NCBI GenBank assembly: GCA_013377005.1
Contig: JACABE010000013.1
Coordinates: 1-52,004 of the forward strand
Source: Bacteroidota bacterium
Lineage (GTDB): Bacteria > Bacteroidota > Bacteroidia > Bacteroidales > JACABE01
Length of the DNA stretch: 52,004 nucleotides
Direction of reading: 5' to 3'
This document shows, in pieces, positions 16,933 to 24,830 of the stretch. The position numbers and the translations under genes were made by a program. Positions within the stretch are counted from its first letter, which is position 1; every line of letters begins with the position of its first letter. Under the pieces are notes generated by a model. That model saw nothing but the letters and a program-made list of their open reading frames with translations, ran no database searches and was not told the origin of the DNA.

Positions 16933-17346
16933 ATGAAACAAATTGAAAGCGAAAATTTGATTATCAATAATTCTCAAGAAAAAATATATTCCTTTTTGAG
17001 CAATTTTAATAATTTTGGTAAATTGATGCCGGAGCAAATTATTAACTGGCAATCAACTGAAAATACTTGTTCTTTTACCATCAAAGGTATGACAGATCTA
17101 AGTATGCAAATTAAAGAAAAAATGCCGTTTCATACCATTATGATTATACCTAATGGCAAAACACCCTTTGATTTTGAACTAAAATGTTCATTTGTTGCAT
17201 TGGAATCCAATAAAACAGAATCTCAATTAACATTTTTTGCCGATTTGAATCCTATGCTTAGCATGATGGCTAGTAAACCTTTAGAAAATTTTGTGAATAT
17301 GCTAAATATTCGTTTAAAACAAAAAGCAGAAGAAGCTGGTTTTTAA
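16933..17346 (+). CDS. SRPBCC (START-like) ligand-binding protein
   Basis: A protein of 137 residues without a signal peptide. The pattern SENLIINNSQEKIYSFLSNFNNFGKLMPEQIINWQSTENTCSF at the start and a C-terminal helix (PLENFVNMLNIRLKQKAEEAG) is the helix-grip layout of the polyketide cyclase/START-like superfamily. The family binds hydrophobic ligands in a deep cavity. It is co-directional with pyrE, 15 bp behind, so probably cotranscribed; a role in pyrimidine metabolism is not implied. Ligand unknown. Confidence 0.75.
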   Translation: MKQIESENLIINNSQEKIYSFLSNFNNFGKLMPEQIINWQSTENTCSFTIKGMTDLSMQIKEKMPFHTIMIIPNGKTPFDFELKCSFVALESNKTESQLTFFADLNPMLSMMASKPLENFVNMLNIRLKQKAEEAGF

Positions 17347-17353
17347 ATTTCTT

Positions 17354-17764
17354 TTAAATTAATGTATCTAATGTTGCTTTTTTGAAAATCTCAAAAGAAG
17401 CATCCCTTACTTCTTTAAATACTTTTCTTATTTTACAAGTGTTTTCGTCCTTGCAAAATTCACAAGCTTGGTAAGCTCTTTCTGAAACACAGGGTAATAA
17501 AGCAACCGTTCCTTCAAAATGTCTTATAATTTCCGAAAGAGCAATGTCTTTAGGATTTTTGAGCAAATAATAACCACCTGTTTTCCCTAATTTACTTCCC
17601 AAAAAGCCTTGCTTCTTTAGTTCAAGCAATATATTTTCGAGAAATCGTTGAGGAATTTTTTCACTTTTCGCAATATCACTAATCAATATGGCACCATTTC
17701 CATACTCTTTGGCCAATCGGGTAAGTGCAAGCATTGCATAACGTGTTTTTTTAGATACTATCAT
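17354..17764 (-). CDS. Rrf2-family transcription regulator with four cysteines
   Basis: A protein of 136 residues. N-terminal winged HTH: SKKTRYAMLALTRLAKEYG, ISDIAKSEKIPQRFLENILLELKKQGFLGSKLGKTGGYYL (about 4-68). Cysteines C92, C101, C104 and C110 lie where IscR, NsrR and RsrR carry their Fe-S ligands (IscR C92, C98, C104), so an Fe-S-sensing regulator is likely. The gene lies 15 bp behind the Crp/Fnr gene, same strand, so the two are cotranscribed. Opposite to them run the ATPase, GTPase and Fe-S protein genes, which suggests control of Fe-S or metal-cofactor functions by redox or Fe-S status. The regulon is inferred. Confidence 0.88.
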   Translation of the reverse strand: MIVSKKTRYAMLALTRLAKEYGNGAILISDIAKSEKIPQRFLENILLELKKQGFLGSKLGKTGGYYLLKNPKDIALSEIIRHFEGTVALLPCVSERAYQACEFCKDENTCKIRKVFKEVRDASFEIFKKATLDTLI

Positions 17765-17779
17765 ATAGAATTGCTATAA

Positions 17780-18478
17780 TTAACCGTGTTTACTGATTTC
17801 TTTTAACTTATTAACATCATTGATCCTGCAATGTTTACCTTCTAATGTAATAATACCTTCTTTATTTAACTTCGAAAGGGTTGTAATTACATTTTCGTGA
17901 GAACATGCTGCAAATTCCGAAATTTCTTTGCGCGTTAATGTTAATTGAAATTCATTATTTTTATATACATTTTCTGACAAGTACAGGATAATATCAGCAA
18001 TTCGGCCATTTACCTGTTTATGTGCTAAGCTTATAAAATTAAAAATCGGCACCTGAAACATCTCAATAGATTCTCTGAACAAAGCCATCAAATAAGCACC
18101 ATGGTTCATTAAGGCATTTGCAAATGCAATATTGTCTATTAGGCATATTTCGCAATTTTCGACTGCTATCAATGAGAATACATTTATTTCTTTGAAAAAT
18201 AAATTAGCACCTCCTAATATCTTTGGACCGGAAACAATGGTCATAATAAAATTTTTACCTGTTTCATTCTGATAGTTAAACTTTACAATGCCTTTGTGCA
18301 AGAAAACTACATGTGTTGCCTTAGCTCCTTGTTTAAATATAGTTTCACCTTTTTCAAAATGCAATTGTGTGGTCATTTTTCTAATTATATCAAATTCATC
18401 AGCTGACAGATGTAAAGAACTGATTGTTTTAAAAAAACACGCATCGCAATTGTATAAGGGTAATGGATTTTCGAACAT
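17780..18478 (-). CDS. Crp/Fnr-family regulator with two CxxC pairs
   Basis: A protein of 232 residues. The cyclic-nucleotide-binding-like beta barrel spans about 30-140 (LHFEKGETIFKQGAKATHVVFLHKGIVKF). The C-terminal HTH is LTLTRKEISEFAACSHENVITTLSKLNKEGIITLEG (about 178-213). Cysteines C11 and C14 (NCDACFF) at the N terminus and C109 and C112 (NCEICLI) could hold a cluster, comparable to the C20, C23, C29 and C122 set of E. coli FNR. An oxygen-sensing role is therefore plausible but unproven. Its start faces the ATPase operon across 136 bp. The 26-bp perfect palindrome there has AAGTT-N4-AACTT at its centre, the half-site spacing used by this family. Confidence 0.9.
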   Translation of the reverse strand: MFENPLPLYNCDACFFKTISSLHLSADEFDIIRKMTTQLHFEKGETIFKQGAKATHVVFLHKGIVKFNYQNETGKNFIMTIVSGPKILGGANLFFKEINVFSLIAVENCEICLIDNIAFANALMNHGAYLMALFRESIEMFQVPIFNFISLAHKQVNGRIADIILYLSENVYKNNEFQLTLTRKEISEFAACSHENVITTLSKLNKEGIITLEGKHCRINDVNKLKEISKHG

Positions 18479-18539
18479 AGCTATTCTATTTAAGCTTACA
18501 ATATGAATTATTTAATGTTTTTTGATTATTTATTTAATG

Positions 18540-18579
18540 CAAATGTACATTAAGTTTGTGAACTTAATGTATAATTTTG
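18540..18579. promoter_or_regulatory. Divergent promoter pair around a perfect 26-bp palindrome
   Basis: TACATTAAGTT (18546-18556), TGTG, AACTTAATGTA (18561-18571): 11-bp arms with no mismatch. On the right it abuts the plus-strand -7 box TAATTTTG (18572-18579) of the ATPase operon. On the left it overlaps the minus-strand -7 box TACATTTG (reverse complement of 18540-18547) of the Crp/Fnr gene. Both promoters lack a TTTG -33 box because the palindrome fills that place. A dimer bound here would sit about 25 bp upstream of both starts, so one protein can switch both operons. The Crp/Fnr regulator is the best candidate. Confidence 0.78.
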
Positions 18580-18614
18580 TAAATAATAATGAACCTATCA
18601 CTAAAATATATTTT

Positions 18615-19412
18615 ATGATTGAGAGCATCACAATTATAGGCGGTTATGGAAAAACAGGAGAACAAGAGCCTTTGCAAACCATAAAAATTAATAAAGGCGA
18701 AATCATCGGTATAGTTGGACCAACTGGCAGCGGGAAGAGCTCATTAATTGGAGATATTGAACAAATGGCTCAATACGATACCTATTCCAAAAGAAGTATA
18801 TTAATCAATGGGCTTAAACCTTCATATGAGGAAAGAACCAATCCTAAAAAGAAAATGGTGGCTGAATTAAGCCAAAACATGAACTTTTTAGCTGATATGA
18901 CAGTGGTGGAGTTTTTGAAAAAGCATGCCAAGTGTCGCGGAAAAAATGAGGATTGTGTAAATACAGTGATTGAACATGCCAATCGCTTAACGGGAGAACC
19001 TATTCATAAAGATCATCAGTTAACTATATTGAGTGGCGGACAATCAAGAGCATTAATGGTGGCAGATGTAGCTATAATAAGTAATTCACCCATAGTTTTG
19101 ATTGACGAAATTGAAAATGCAGGTATTAAGAAACACGAAGCATTGGAATTATTATCAGGACATGGTAAAATAATATTGGTGGTAACCCACGACCCTGTGC
19201 TGGCTTTAATGACAGAAAGAAGAATTGTAATGCAGGATGGTTCTATGCAAAAACTACTCACTACTACAGCCAAAGAAAAAATGGTTTCAAAAAATATTAA
19301 TTTACTGGATAGAAGAATTATGAAGCTTCGCGAAATGGTAAGATATGGCGAATTGATTGAAGAGTTTAGTCTGGATTTTGATGAAGAAGTTTTACTTAAA
19401 AAGGCAATATAA
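18615..19412 (+). CDS. ABC-type ATPase of a putative metallocofactor module
   Basis: Start at 18615 ([15 protein letters not shown]); the frame is open upstream, but the promoter lies at 18572. 265 residues. Walker A GPTGSGKS (35-42), ABC signature [10 protein letters not shown], Walker [13 protein letters not shown] and H-loop [10 protein letters not shown] are all present, so it should hydrolyse ATP. There is no transmembrane part and no permease gene nearby. The tail of about 50 residues ([26 protein letters not shown]) is outside the usual ABC domain. It overlaps the GTPase gene by one base (TAATG), so they are translationally coupled. With that GTPase and the Fe-S protein it probably works on metal insertion or reductive activation, not transport; this is inference. 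Confidence 0.85.
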   Translation: MIESITIIGGYGKTGEQEPLQTIKINKGEIIGIVGPTGSGKSSLIGDIEQMAQYDTYSKRSILINGLKPSYEERTNPKKKMVAELSQNMNFLADMTVVEFLKKHAKCRGKNEDCVNTVIEHANRLTGEPIHKDHQLTILSGGQSRALMVADVAIISNSPIVLIDEIENAGIKKHEALELLSGHGKIILVVTHDPVLALMTERRIVMQDGSMQKLLTTTAKEKMVSKNINLLDRRIMKLREMVRYGELIEEFSLDFDEEVLLKKAI

Positions 19413-20116
19413 TGATGAAGTTTGTAATTGTTGCAGGAACACCAGGCTCAGGAAAGACATCTGTATTGCTTCATGCAATCAATCATTTAAAGAATAAATC
19501 GATACAGCCTTCGGTAGCTAAAATAGATTGTTTATATACCGATGATGATAAAAGATATGCGAAAACAGGTGTGCCTGTATTGGTTGGATTATCAAAAGAT
19601 ATGTGTCCAGATCATTTCGGTATTTACAATACCGAAGAATTATTGGATTTCGCTATAAAAAACAAATCGGATTTATTGATAGTAGAAACAGCAGGATTGT
19701 GCCATCGTTGCTCGCCTTATACAAAGGGAAGTCTTGGTATTTGTGTAATTGATGCTACCAGCGGACCCAATACGCCTATGAAAGTAGGTCCTTTCTTGAG
19801 TACTGCCGATATTGTAGCTATTACCAAAGGCGATGTGATTTCGCAAGCCGAAAGAGAGATTTTCAGGGAAAGTGTATTGGAAATGAATCCGAATGCTAAA
19901 ATTATTGAAATAAATGGTTTAAGTGGCAAGGGTTGTTCGGAACTGGCCGAAGAAATAATGCTTGCGAAAGCTGTTGAATCGGGTGATGATGTATTGCGAC
20001 ACAATGCTCCATTGGCAATTTGTACGCTTTGTGTAGGCGAAACAAGGGTTAATAAAGCGCATCATAGAGGAATTTTACGAAGAATAGATGGTTTTCAGTT
20101 TTACGAAGGGGAGTAA
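19412..20116 (+). CDS. HypB/CooC/UreG-like P-loop GTPase
   Basis: A protein of 234 residues. Walker A GTPGSGKT at 9-16, then [30 protein letters not shown] (switch-like, with Cys/His), Walker [17 protein letters not shown], guanine-specificity-like motif ITKGDV (near 150) and a GLSGKG loop. Cysteines in LCHRC and in the C-terminal [18 protein letters not shown] could bind a metal. HypB, UreG and CooC family members are GTP- or ATP-dependent chaperones that insert nickel or help load other metal centres. Start overlaps the ATPase stop by one base. The next gene of the module lies 241 bp downstream because a palindromic repeat sits between. Which metalloenzyme it serves is not shown here. Confidence 0.82.
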   Translation: MMKFVIVAGTPGSGKTSVLLHAINHLKNKSIQPSVAKIDCLYTDDDKRYAKTGVPVLVGLSKDMCPDHFGIYNTEELLDFAIKNKSDLLIVETAGLCHRCSPYTKGSLGICVIDATSGPNTPMKVGPFLSTADIVAITKGDVISQAEREIFRESVLEMNPNAKIIEINGLSGKGCSELAEEIMLAKAVESGDDVLRHNAPLAICTLCVGETRVNKAHHRGILRRIDGFQFYEGE

Positions 20117-20120
20117 AATA

Positions 20121-20150
20121 ATTAGGAATTAGGAATTAGAAATCGGGAAG
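20121..20150. repeat. AT-rich short direct repeat (ATTAGGA unit)
   Basis: ATTAGGAATTAGGAATTAGA: three tandem ATTAGGA-like units just after the GTPase stop. The reverse complement, a run of CCTAATT units, occurs at 38606-38630, and a shorter one (ATTCCTAATTC) lies near 45390. Common low-complexity intergenic sequence in Bacteroidota. Confidence 0.5.
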
Positions 20151-20200
20151 ATAGAGTGAGGATATAATCTTAGATTTCTGCTTTTATAAAGGCTCTCTTT

Positions 20201-20282
20201 TGTCATGCTGAGGAAGGAAGCATCTCATTTATTCATACATTTATTTATTTTATGAGATTCCTCACTATTGTTCGGAATGACA
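20201..20282. repeat. REP-like palindromic repeat, solo copy
   Basis: TGTCAT...GCATCTC (20201-20226) faces GAGATTCC...ATGACA (20254-20282). It is related, in opposite orientation, to the two copies at 35807 and 36216 (shared GCATGACA and GAGATGCTTCCTTC blocks). It lies inside the ATPase-GTPase-Fe-S operon between genes two and three. The rest of this 241-bp gap contains no gene. Confidence 0.7.
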
Positions 20283-20357
20283 ATTAAAACAATGCAAACA
20301 AGTAATTGAATGGTTTTCTTACCAACAATTGCTTATTAAAAAGAATAACAACAAAGA

Positions 20358-21017
20358 ATGATTAAAAATATTATAGAAAATTTACCGGGTTTTAATTGCG
20401 GGGTTTGTGGTTTCAGGAAATGCGAAGAATTTGCAGATGCGCTGATAAACTCAACATCTGAATTAAATAACTGCACGATACTGCATCAGGAGCGGTTTGC
20501 AAACAACAGAAATACTTTAAATGAATACTTAAACGTTAAACACTGTGTTGATGCGCCCAAGGAAACCATTTATGGACTGGTGGATAAGTATGAAGCTGAT
20601 TTTATTTTAGAGCCATTGCCCGGCGAACATTCGTGCAGGGAAACCCTCTACCCTTTCTCGAAAGAAGAAATTAATACAGGCGATATTATACGCTATCGTC
20701 CGCTGGCATGCCCGATGATACATTTTGCAAAAGTGCTGAATACCAATAAAGGTTTAATTACGGTATCGATGATTGGTCCTTGCAACAGACTTGATGGTAA
20801 TATGGATTTTAAAGATGTGGGTGTTTGTATGGTGGGCGGTTTTGAAGGTATTATTAAAGGGAAACTGCCTCAGGTATGCGATACTGTGAGGTTTTTACCT
20901 TCGCATTGTATGATGCAAAAGGTGCACTCGGGTGTGGTAGTACAACTCGAAAACCGTAAGGTAAGTATTGAAGGCATACATTTGGCAGTGTGGGCTCCGC
21001 CGGTAAAGAGGGATTAA
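20358..21017 (+). CDS. Cysteine-rich 4Fe-4S protein of the putative metallocofactor module
   Basis: A protein of 219 residues. The N terminus [22 protein letters not shown] carries C14, C17, C22 and, further on, C39 (NNCTIL): the C-x2-C-x4-C-x16-C pattern of the Fe-S domain shared by RnfB, the CODH/ACS corrinoid-protein subunit and methyltransferase activators. The remaining 180 residues hold at least six more cysteines in [35 protein letters not shown] and SHCMMQ, so a second metal site is possible. No signal peptide. It is third after the ATPase and GTPase genes. A role as electron donor or scaffold in metal-cofactor assembly fits this trio, but I do not recognise a characterised homologue. 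Confidence 0.8.
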   Translation: MIKNIIENLPGFNCGVCGFRKCEEFADALINSTSELNNCTILHQERFANNRNTLNEYLNVKHCVDAPKETIYGLVDKYEADFILEPLPGEHSCRETLYPFSKEEINTGDIIRYRPLACPMIHFAKVLNTNKGLITVSMIGPCNRLDGNMDFKDVGVCMVGGFEGIIKGKLPQVCDTVRFLPSHCMMQKVHSGVVVQLENRKVSIEGIHLAVWAPPVKRD

Positions 21018-21039
21018 TGATTAGTTGCTTTTATTTCTT

Positions 21040-21945
21040 TCAATAATATTCATAGTTAAATTTAGAATATCCTGTCAGCATAACACCAGCATAATATTCA
21101 ATTTTGTCAAGTAAAAACTCTTTATTATAAATATAAATTTCTCTTTTCTCTGTTGATGAATTAATAACCTTGCAAAATATTTCTAACTTCTTTTTGGGAT
21201 AAGGAAACTGCTTAATATAACCAATTTTTGTTTCAGTTATTGACCATAAGCTTGTGTCATTTGCATTATTATAACGAAGCTCGGTTGTAATATCTGTTCC
21301 TTCACGATACAAGAATTTTCTTATTAATAATAGTTTAGCATTTGAAAACTCGGTTGTAGAAACGATTCTATTTAAAGTGTCGAACTGATTTATTGATTTA
21401 TGAATAGATATTTTATTTGTCGAATAATATGAGTTAAATGTACTGTCAATTATTTCAATATTATTTGAATTGTTGTTGTCATAGATATATGTTACTGTTT
21501 TTTCAATGCTATCTTTCTCGGTAAATCTAATTTCTTTTATTAACAAGCCAAAGGTGGAATATTTAAAAATTGTATACCCAGAAGTCCAATTTTTTTTATT
21601 GTCTTTATAGAACCATGTTTCTTCCTTTAATTTTCTACCGTCCTTGTCGTAGGTTGTAAAGTCAACTGCATTGATTTTAGAATAGTCCTTGCCACAGAAC
21701 CAAGAAACAGAACTATCTTTGCCTATTACTTGTTTCCCAAATGATTCACCAAAATCTCCATATTCTATTTCTTTTCCTTGCTTGTCGTAAACAACGAAAC
21801 TTTCAAGTTGGGTCTGTGTTTTTTCCTTTCCCTTGTCATTCGTGTAAGTCCAAATAGACGTCTCGATTCTTTTTTTAACAAGTCTTTGCTGAGAATAAGT
21901 TATTAGCACAAAAAAGATTAGTATTATTGTAATTGATAATCTCAT
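21040..21945 (-). CDS. Secreted YD-repeat-like hypothetical protein
   Basis: A protein of 301 residues with a signal peptide (MRLSITIILIFFVLITYSQQ). The mature part alternates short beta segments of the form [YF]-x-x-[YD]-[DN]-x-x-G-[KR]-x-x-[EK], for example FVVYDKQGKEIEYGDFGE, DFTTYDKDGRKLKEETWFY, IFKYSTFGLLIKEIRF and IYIYNKEFLLDKIEYYAG. They are like those of the proteins at 2943 and 28495 but more degenerate. No lipobox or T9SS tail, so probably periplasmic. It runs convergently to the Fe-S protein gene and is followed on its own strand by nothing related. Function unknown. Confidence 0.7.
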   Translation of the reverse strand: MRLSITIILIFFVLITYSQQRLVKKRIETSIWTYTNDKGKEKTQTQLESFVVYDKQGKEIEYGDFGESFGKQVIGKDSSVSWFCGKDYSKINAVDFTTYDKDGRKLKEETWFYKDNKKNWTSGYTIFKYSTFGLLIKEIRFTEKDSIEKTVTYIYDNNNSNNIEIIDSTFNSYYSTNKISIHKSINQFDTLNRIVSTTEFSNAKLLLIRKFLYREGTDITTELRYNNANDTSLWSITETKIGYIKQFPYPKKKLEIFCKVINSSTEKREIYIYNKEFLLDKIEYYAGVMLTGYSKFNYEYY

Positions 21946-22033
21946 TATAGCATGACTTAAAACTTGAATTTATGAATGTTTGAAATTTATGCCGTCGGGA
22001 ACTGCGTACCCGATGGGTTGATGAACAATAATC

Positions 22034-22945
22034 TTATTTTTTATGCTCTTTTTTGAAGTTACGTCCAAATTTTCTATAAAGAATATAAGCTACTAATCCA
22101 AATAATAATAGCCCCCATAGTTTTATCAAAAAAACTAAGAATGTTTCTAAAATATTCCAGCCAAATTTTAATGAATCAAGAATTTTACTTCCAAAACTTG
22201 GCTCGTATTCGTCAATATTCTTGTCATTTGATATTAATTCTCGCTTTATTGTTTGTCTTTGATAGATTGATATATTTATCGTACTGAAGTTAATTTGGTC
22301 AATCAAAGAAAGATTAGATATTTTTGCAACGTCAGCTTGTTCTTGTTTACTTAATAAAACTTCTTCTGCAATAGTTGTTTCGTTAAGCTTTTTCCCTCTG
22401 TTGTCAATTGCATTTGCTAATCGTTTTTCATTTTTTGCAGAACGCTTTTGTGTCAAATTATTTGAAAGTAATTGCAAAGAAACATCATCAGCTTTTACAA
22501 TTCTAAAGTCCAAATAGTCTATATTTTTTGATATTTCTTTTAATGTTGTATCAAGTTTAGTGTTTGGGACTCGTAAAGTAATTGAATTTGAAACAGTATA
22601 ATATGTTGTTTCAAGTGAAGAGTCAGCACTAATAGCTGTGTTTGTAACATGGTCGATATTACTGCTCAAGTTGGTATATGTAACAAAACCATTGTTTCTA
22701 TTTGTTATGTCTTCAATATTGTAGGTTGAATTGATAACACTTTTGACCTTAAATTTCAAGTCGGCAGTTCTTATAAATTTATGTAGGCTGTCTTTTTTAT
22801 TTTCGACTGCAGCAGTTGAAGAAATAAAGGCATTTGATGTACTATCGTTAGCAGTTACCATTTTCATTTTTTCTTCGGCTGATGGACCACAACTGAAAAG
22901 AGAGATAAGAATTCCAAGTCCTAAAATGATTTTTGTTGTTTGCAT
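22034..22945 (-). CDS. DUF4349-type membrane lipoprotein
   Basis: A protein of 303 residues. Lipobox LISLFSCGPS puts the lipidated cysteine at about 19, followed by a linker. The DUF4349 core starts near residue 57 (HKFIRTADLKFKVKSVINSTYNIEDI) and includes RVPNTKLDTTLKEISKNIDYLDFRIVKADDVS (about 126-157) and a coiled-coil stretch (LTQKRSAKNEKRLANAIDNRGKKL). A membrane helix near 265-290 (ILETFLVFLIKLWGLLLFGLVAYIL) and a basic tail end the protein. This is the standard layout of the family, whose function is not established. Monocistronic in this window. Confidence 0.82.
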   Translation of the reverse strand: MQTTKIILGLGILISLFSCGPSAEEKMKMVTANDSTSNAFISSTAAVENKKDSLHKFIRTADLKFKVKSVINSTYNIEDITNRNNGFVTYTNLSSNIDHVTNTAISADSSLETTYYTVSNSITLRVPNTKLDTTLKEISKNIDYLDFRIVKADDVSLQLLSNNLTQKRSAKNEKRLANAIDNRGKKLNETTIAEEVLLSKQEQADVAKISNLSLIDQINFSTINISIYQRQTIKRELISNDKNIDEYEPSFGSKILDSLKFGWNILETFLVFLIKLWGLLLFGLVAYILYRKFGRNFKKEHKK

Positions 22946-23165
22946 ATACTTTTAATTTTATGTTTATAAGGTCTGTTGACTAAATTTGTTGCTATCACCA
23001 ATATAATCGCAACTTATAGCATTTATTTCTTCTACAAAAATACAATTATTTTATTTCCGCGTATTTTATTTAACAAAAAACCCAAGGTATATGCAGATGT
23101 TGAAGTTAAAACATTGACGTAGCCCATTTCTTTCCAACAAAACTGCACTTAGTCAAGTGTAAAAT

Positions 23166-23236
23166 GTCGACGAAGATTTGCTGATTGAGTTTAGACACAC
23201 GTATAAGGTCGACGAAGATTTGTTCGTTAGGTTTAG
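23166..23236 (+). repeat. Two-copy 29-bp direct repeat, 42-bp period
   Basis: GTCGACGAAGATTTG(C/T) begins copies at 23166-23194 and 23208-23236; both end in GTTTAG. In one frame they read VDEDLLIEFRHTYK and VDEDLFVRFSYEV before a stop, with a stop just ahead too. This looks like the decayed end of a repeat-containing gene. It lies in the 404-bp gap 22946-23349, which holds no intact gene. Confidence 0.55.
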
Positions 23237-23283
23237 CTATGAAGTTTAATGATAAATCATTTTAGATAAGATATTGGAAGATA

Positions 23284-23324
23284 AAAAGAGCCTTTGCAAA
23301 TGAATGAACTGCAAAGGCTCTTTT
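23284..23324. terminator. Bidirectional terminator
   Basis: AAAAGAGCCTTTGCA, an 11-base loop, TGCAAAGGCTCTTTT: a perfect 15-bp stem with A and T runs on both sides, 26 bp beyond the end of the minus-strand permease gene. Confidence 0.92.
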
Positions 23325-23349
23325 ATTTTCTTAATAAAGTTTCTGGAAA

Positions 23350-23940
23350 TTATTTTTTAACTACACCTAAACGAAGAAGTTGGCGCCCGTATAATTCGTT
23401 TAATATTTGAGCTAAACAAGTGTAAATAGCTCCTAATCCGCAGATAATACCTTCGTAGCCTGCCATTACTTTAATTTGGTGTATGCCTGTAAAATCGGCT
23501 ATTGCCAATAATGCAAACAACAGCACCAATGTTCCGAATACAAATTGTAATGCACAGCTAATTTTAAAAGTTCCTATAAACATTCCTAATGAAAAAACGC
23601 CCCAAAGTGTTAAAAACCATCCCATAGATAGAGCATCGGCAGGTTCGGCAATACCCATTTTAGGCAAAGCCCATATAGCTACCAGGGTAATCCAAAAAGT
23701 GCCATAAGCTGTAAAAGCAACTGTTCCAAATGTATTGTTCTTCTTAGATTCCATAATTCCGGCAATAATCTGTGCTATACCACCCACAAATATCCCCATA
23801 CCCATTATCATACTGCTTAATGGAATGATGCCTGCATTGGCTAAGTTTAAAAATACGGTGGTTAATCCAAACCCCAATAAACCCAATGGAGCAGGATTTG
23901 CTGAAGTGTCAATAATTCTGATAGATGTAGTGTCTTGCAT
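23350..23940 (-). CDS. satP: Acetate/succinate permease of the AceTr (SatP/YaaH) family
   Basis: A protein of 196 residues with six membrane segments. The family signature [23 protein letters not shown] starts at residue 15, just before helix 1. [26 protein letters not shown] (about 47-72) and the FWITLVAIW stretch also match SatP/GPR1/FUN34 proteins. These are inner-membrane, proton-coupled channels for acetate or succinate. Its 3' end is served by the perfect terminator at 23284-23324. It stands alone; neighbours give no further hint. Acetate exchange would suit a fermentative anaerobe. Confidence 0.9.
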   Translation of the reverse strand: MQDTTSIRIIDTSANPAPLGLLGFGLTTVFLNLANAGIIPLSSMIMGMGIFVGGIAQIIAGIMESKKNNTFGTVAFTAYGTFWITLVAIWALPKMGIAEPADALSMGWFLTLWGVFSLGMFIGTFKISCALQFVFGTLVLLFALLAIADFTGIHQIKVMAGYEGIICGLGAIYTCLAQILNELYGRQLLRLGVVKK

Positions 23941-24020
23941 AAAATGTTTTTTGATTTTTTAAAATAAGCTGCAAAAGTAGTATAATTTCTTTTTTATGAA
24001 AGACATTATTTCAAAACAGG

Positions 24021-24059
24021 AATTGTTGAATTATTCATATTGTATATCTTTGCAAAAAA
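24021..24059 (+). promoter_or_regulatory. Promoter block shared with wtpA
   Basis: A 39-bp stretch beginning AATTGTTGAATTATTCATAT and including the -7 box TATCTTTG (24045-24052) is identical at 33 of 39 positions, without gaps, to 34770-34808 before wtpA. The conserved core is TTATTCATATTG, then TTTGCAAAAAA. Shared spacing from promoter to ATG (7 bp after the block in both) suggests one regulator. Confidence 0.6.
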
Positions 24060-24066
24060 CTCAAGC

Positions 24067-24807
24067 ATGAAAGTTTTAATAGCAATAGATGATACCGATA
24101 ATTTAGAAAGCAGAGGGACTGGTTTTCAGTCAAGGCAATTAGGAAAATTAATAGCCGAATTAAACATTGGTAAAATTGCAGGAATTACTCGTCATCAATT
24201 GTATGTTCATGATGATATTCCTTACACATCACACAATAGCTCGGCTTGTATTGAAGCTGAAATATTCGATTTCGATTCATTAACTTCTATTTGCCGGAAT
24301 TTTCTGCTGAATATTGCTGCCGATGGTTCGGATGCAGGATTGTGTATTGCTAAGTATGAAGACATTCATCAGGATATTATCAACTGGGGACACAGAGCAA
24401 AAAAAGAAATACTTACCAAAACAGAAGCTCATCAATTAGCCGAAGCTAATAATATTTATCTCGAAGGGCTTACGGGCGATAAAATTGGCGTTATTGGTTC
24501 TTTAGCAGCCATCGGACTACATTTTGACGGAAACGACGGAAGGTATTTATGGATTGCTGGTAAAGAAATGCGTGAAATACAAGGTATATTTACAATAAGT
24601 GAGTTGAAAAATATTTCAACAATAAACAATGTACTTATTAAAGAAAATTATAACTTTGTTGCTGATTCTGATACTATATTTATAGAAGATTGGTTGCGAC
24701 CCATCTTAAAAAATAAACAGGCAGTAATCATTGTAGAAAAATCAACTTCAAAAGAATACGACTGGAAAGCCCTGACAAAAATAGATATAAAACTGCTTAC
24801 ACAGTAG
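24067..24807 (+). CDS. TiaS-like protein (archaeal tRNA-Ile2 agmatinylcytidine synthetase homologue)
   Basis: Start at 24067 (MKVLIAIDDTDNLESRGTG), after the -7 box at 24045; the open frame begins earlier but inside the promoter. 246 residues. The N-terminal IDDTDN motif with a following GTG loop and YTSHNSSACIEAEIF resembles the N-terminal part of archaeal TiaS (COG1571-like). It lacks the OB-fold and zinc-ribbon end, so it cannot be a full TiaS. Archaeal TiaS uses agmatine on tRNA; bacteria use TilS, so a tRNA role here is unlikely. It is followed after 23 bp by an ECF-S-like membrane protein, and its promoter matches that of wtpA. Role unknown; a link to metal uptake is inferred. Confidence 0.7.
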   Translation: MKVLIAIDDTDNLESRGTGFQSRQLGKLIAELNIGKIAGITRHQLYVHDDIPYTSHNSSACIEAEIFDFDSLTSICRNFLLNIAADGSDAGLCIAKYEDIHQDIINWGHRAKKEILTKTEAHQLAEANNIYLEGLTGDKIGVIGSLAAIGLHFDGNDGRYLWIAGKEMREIQGIFTISELKNISTINNVLIKENYNFVADSDTIFIEDWLRPILKNKQAVIIVEKSTSKEYDWKALTKIDIKLLTQ

Positions 24808-24830
24808 TAAGCACTCATAAATTTAAATAG

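Noticed and set aside
18615-19412. ATP-binding subunit of an importer or exporter
   Set aside because: No permease or binding-protein gene is near; the partner genes are a metal-chaperone-like GTPase and an Fe-S protein.
24067-24807. Functional tRNA-Ile2 agmatinylcytidine synthetase (TiaS)
   Set aside because: Only the N-terminal IDDTDN-type part is present; the OB-fold and zinc-ribbon parts are absent, and Bacteria use TilS for this tRNA.
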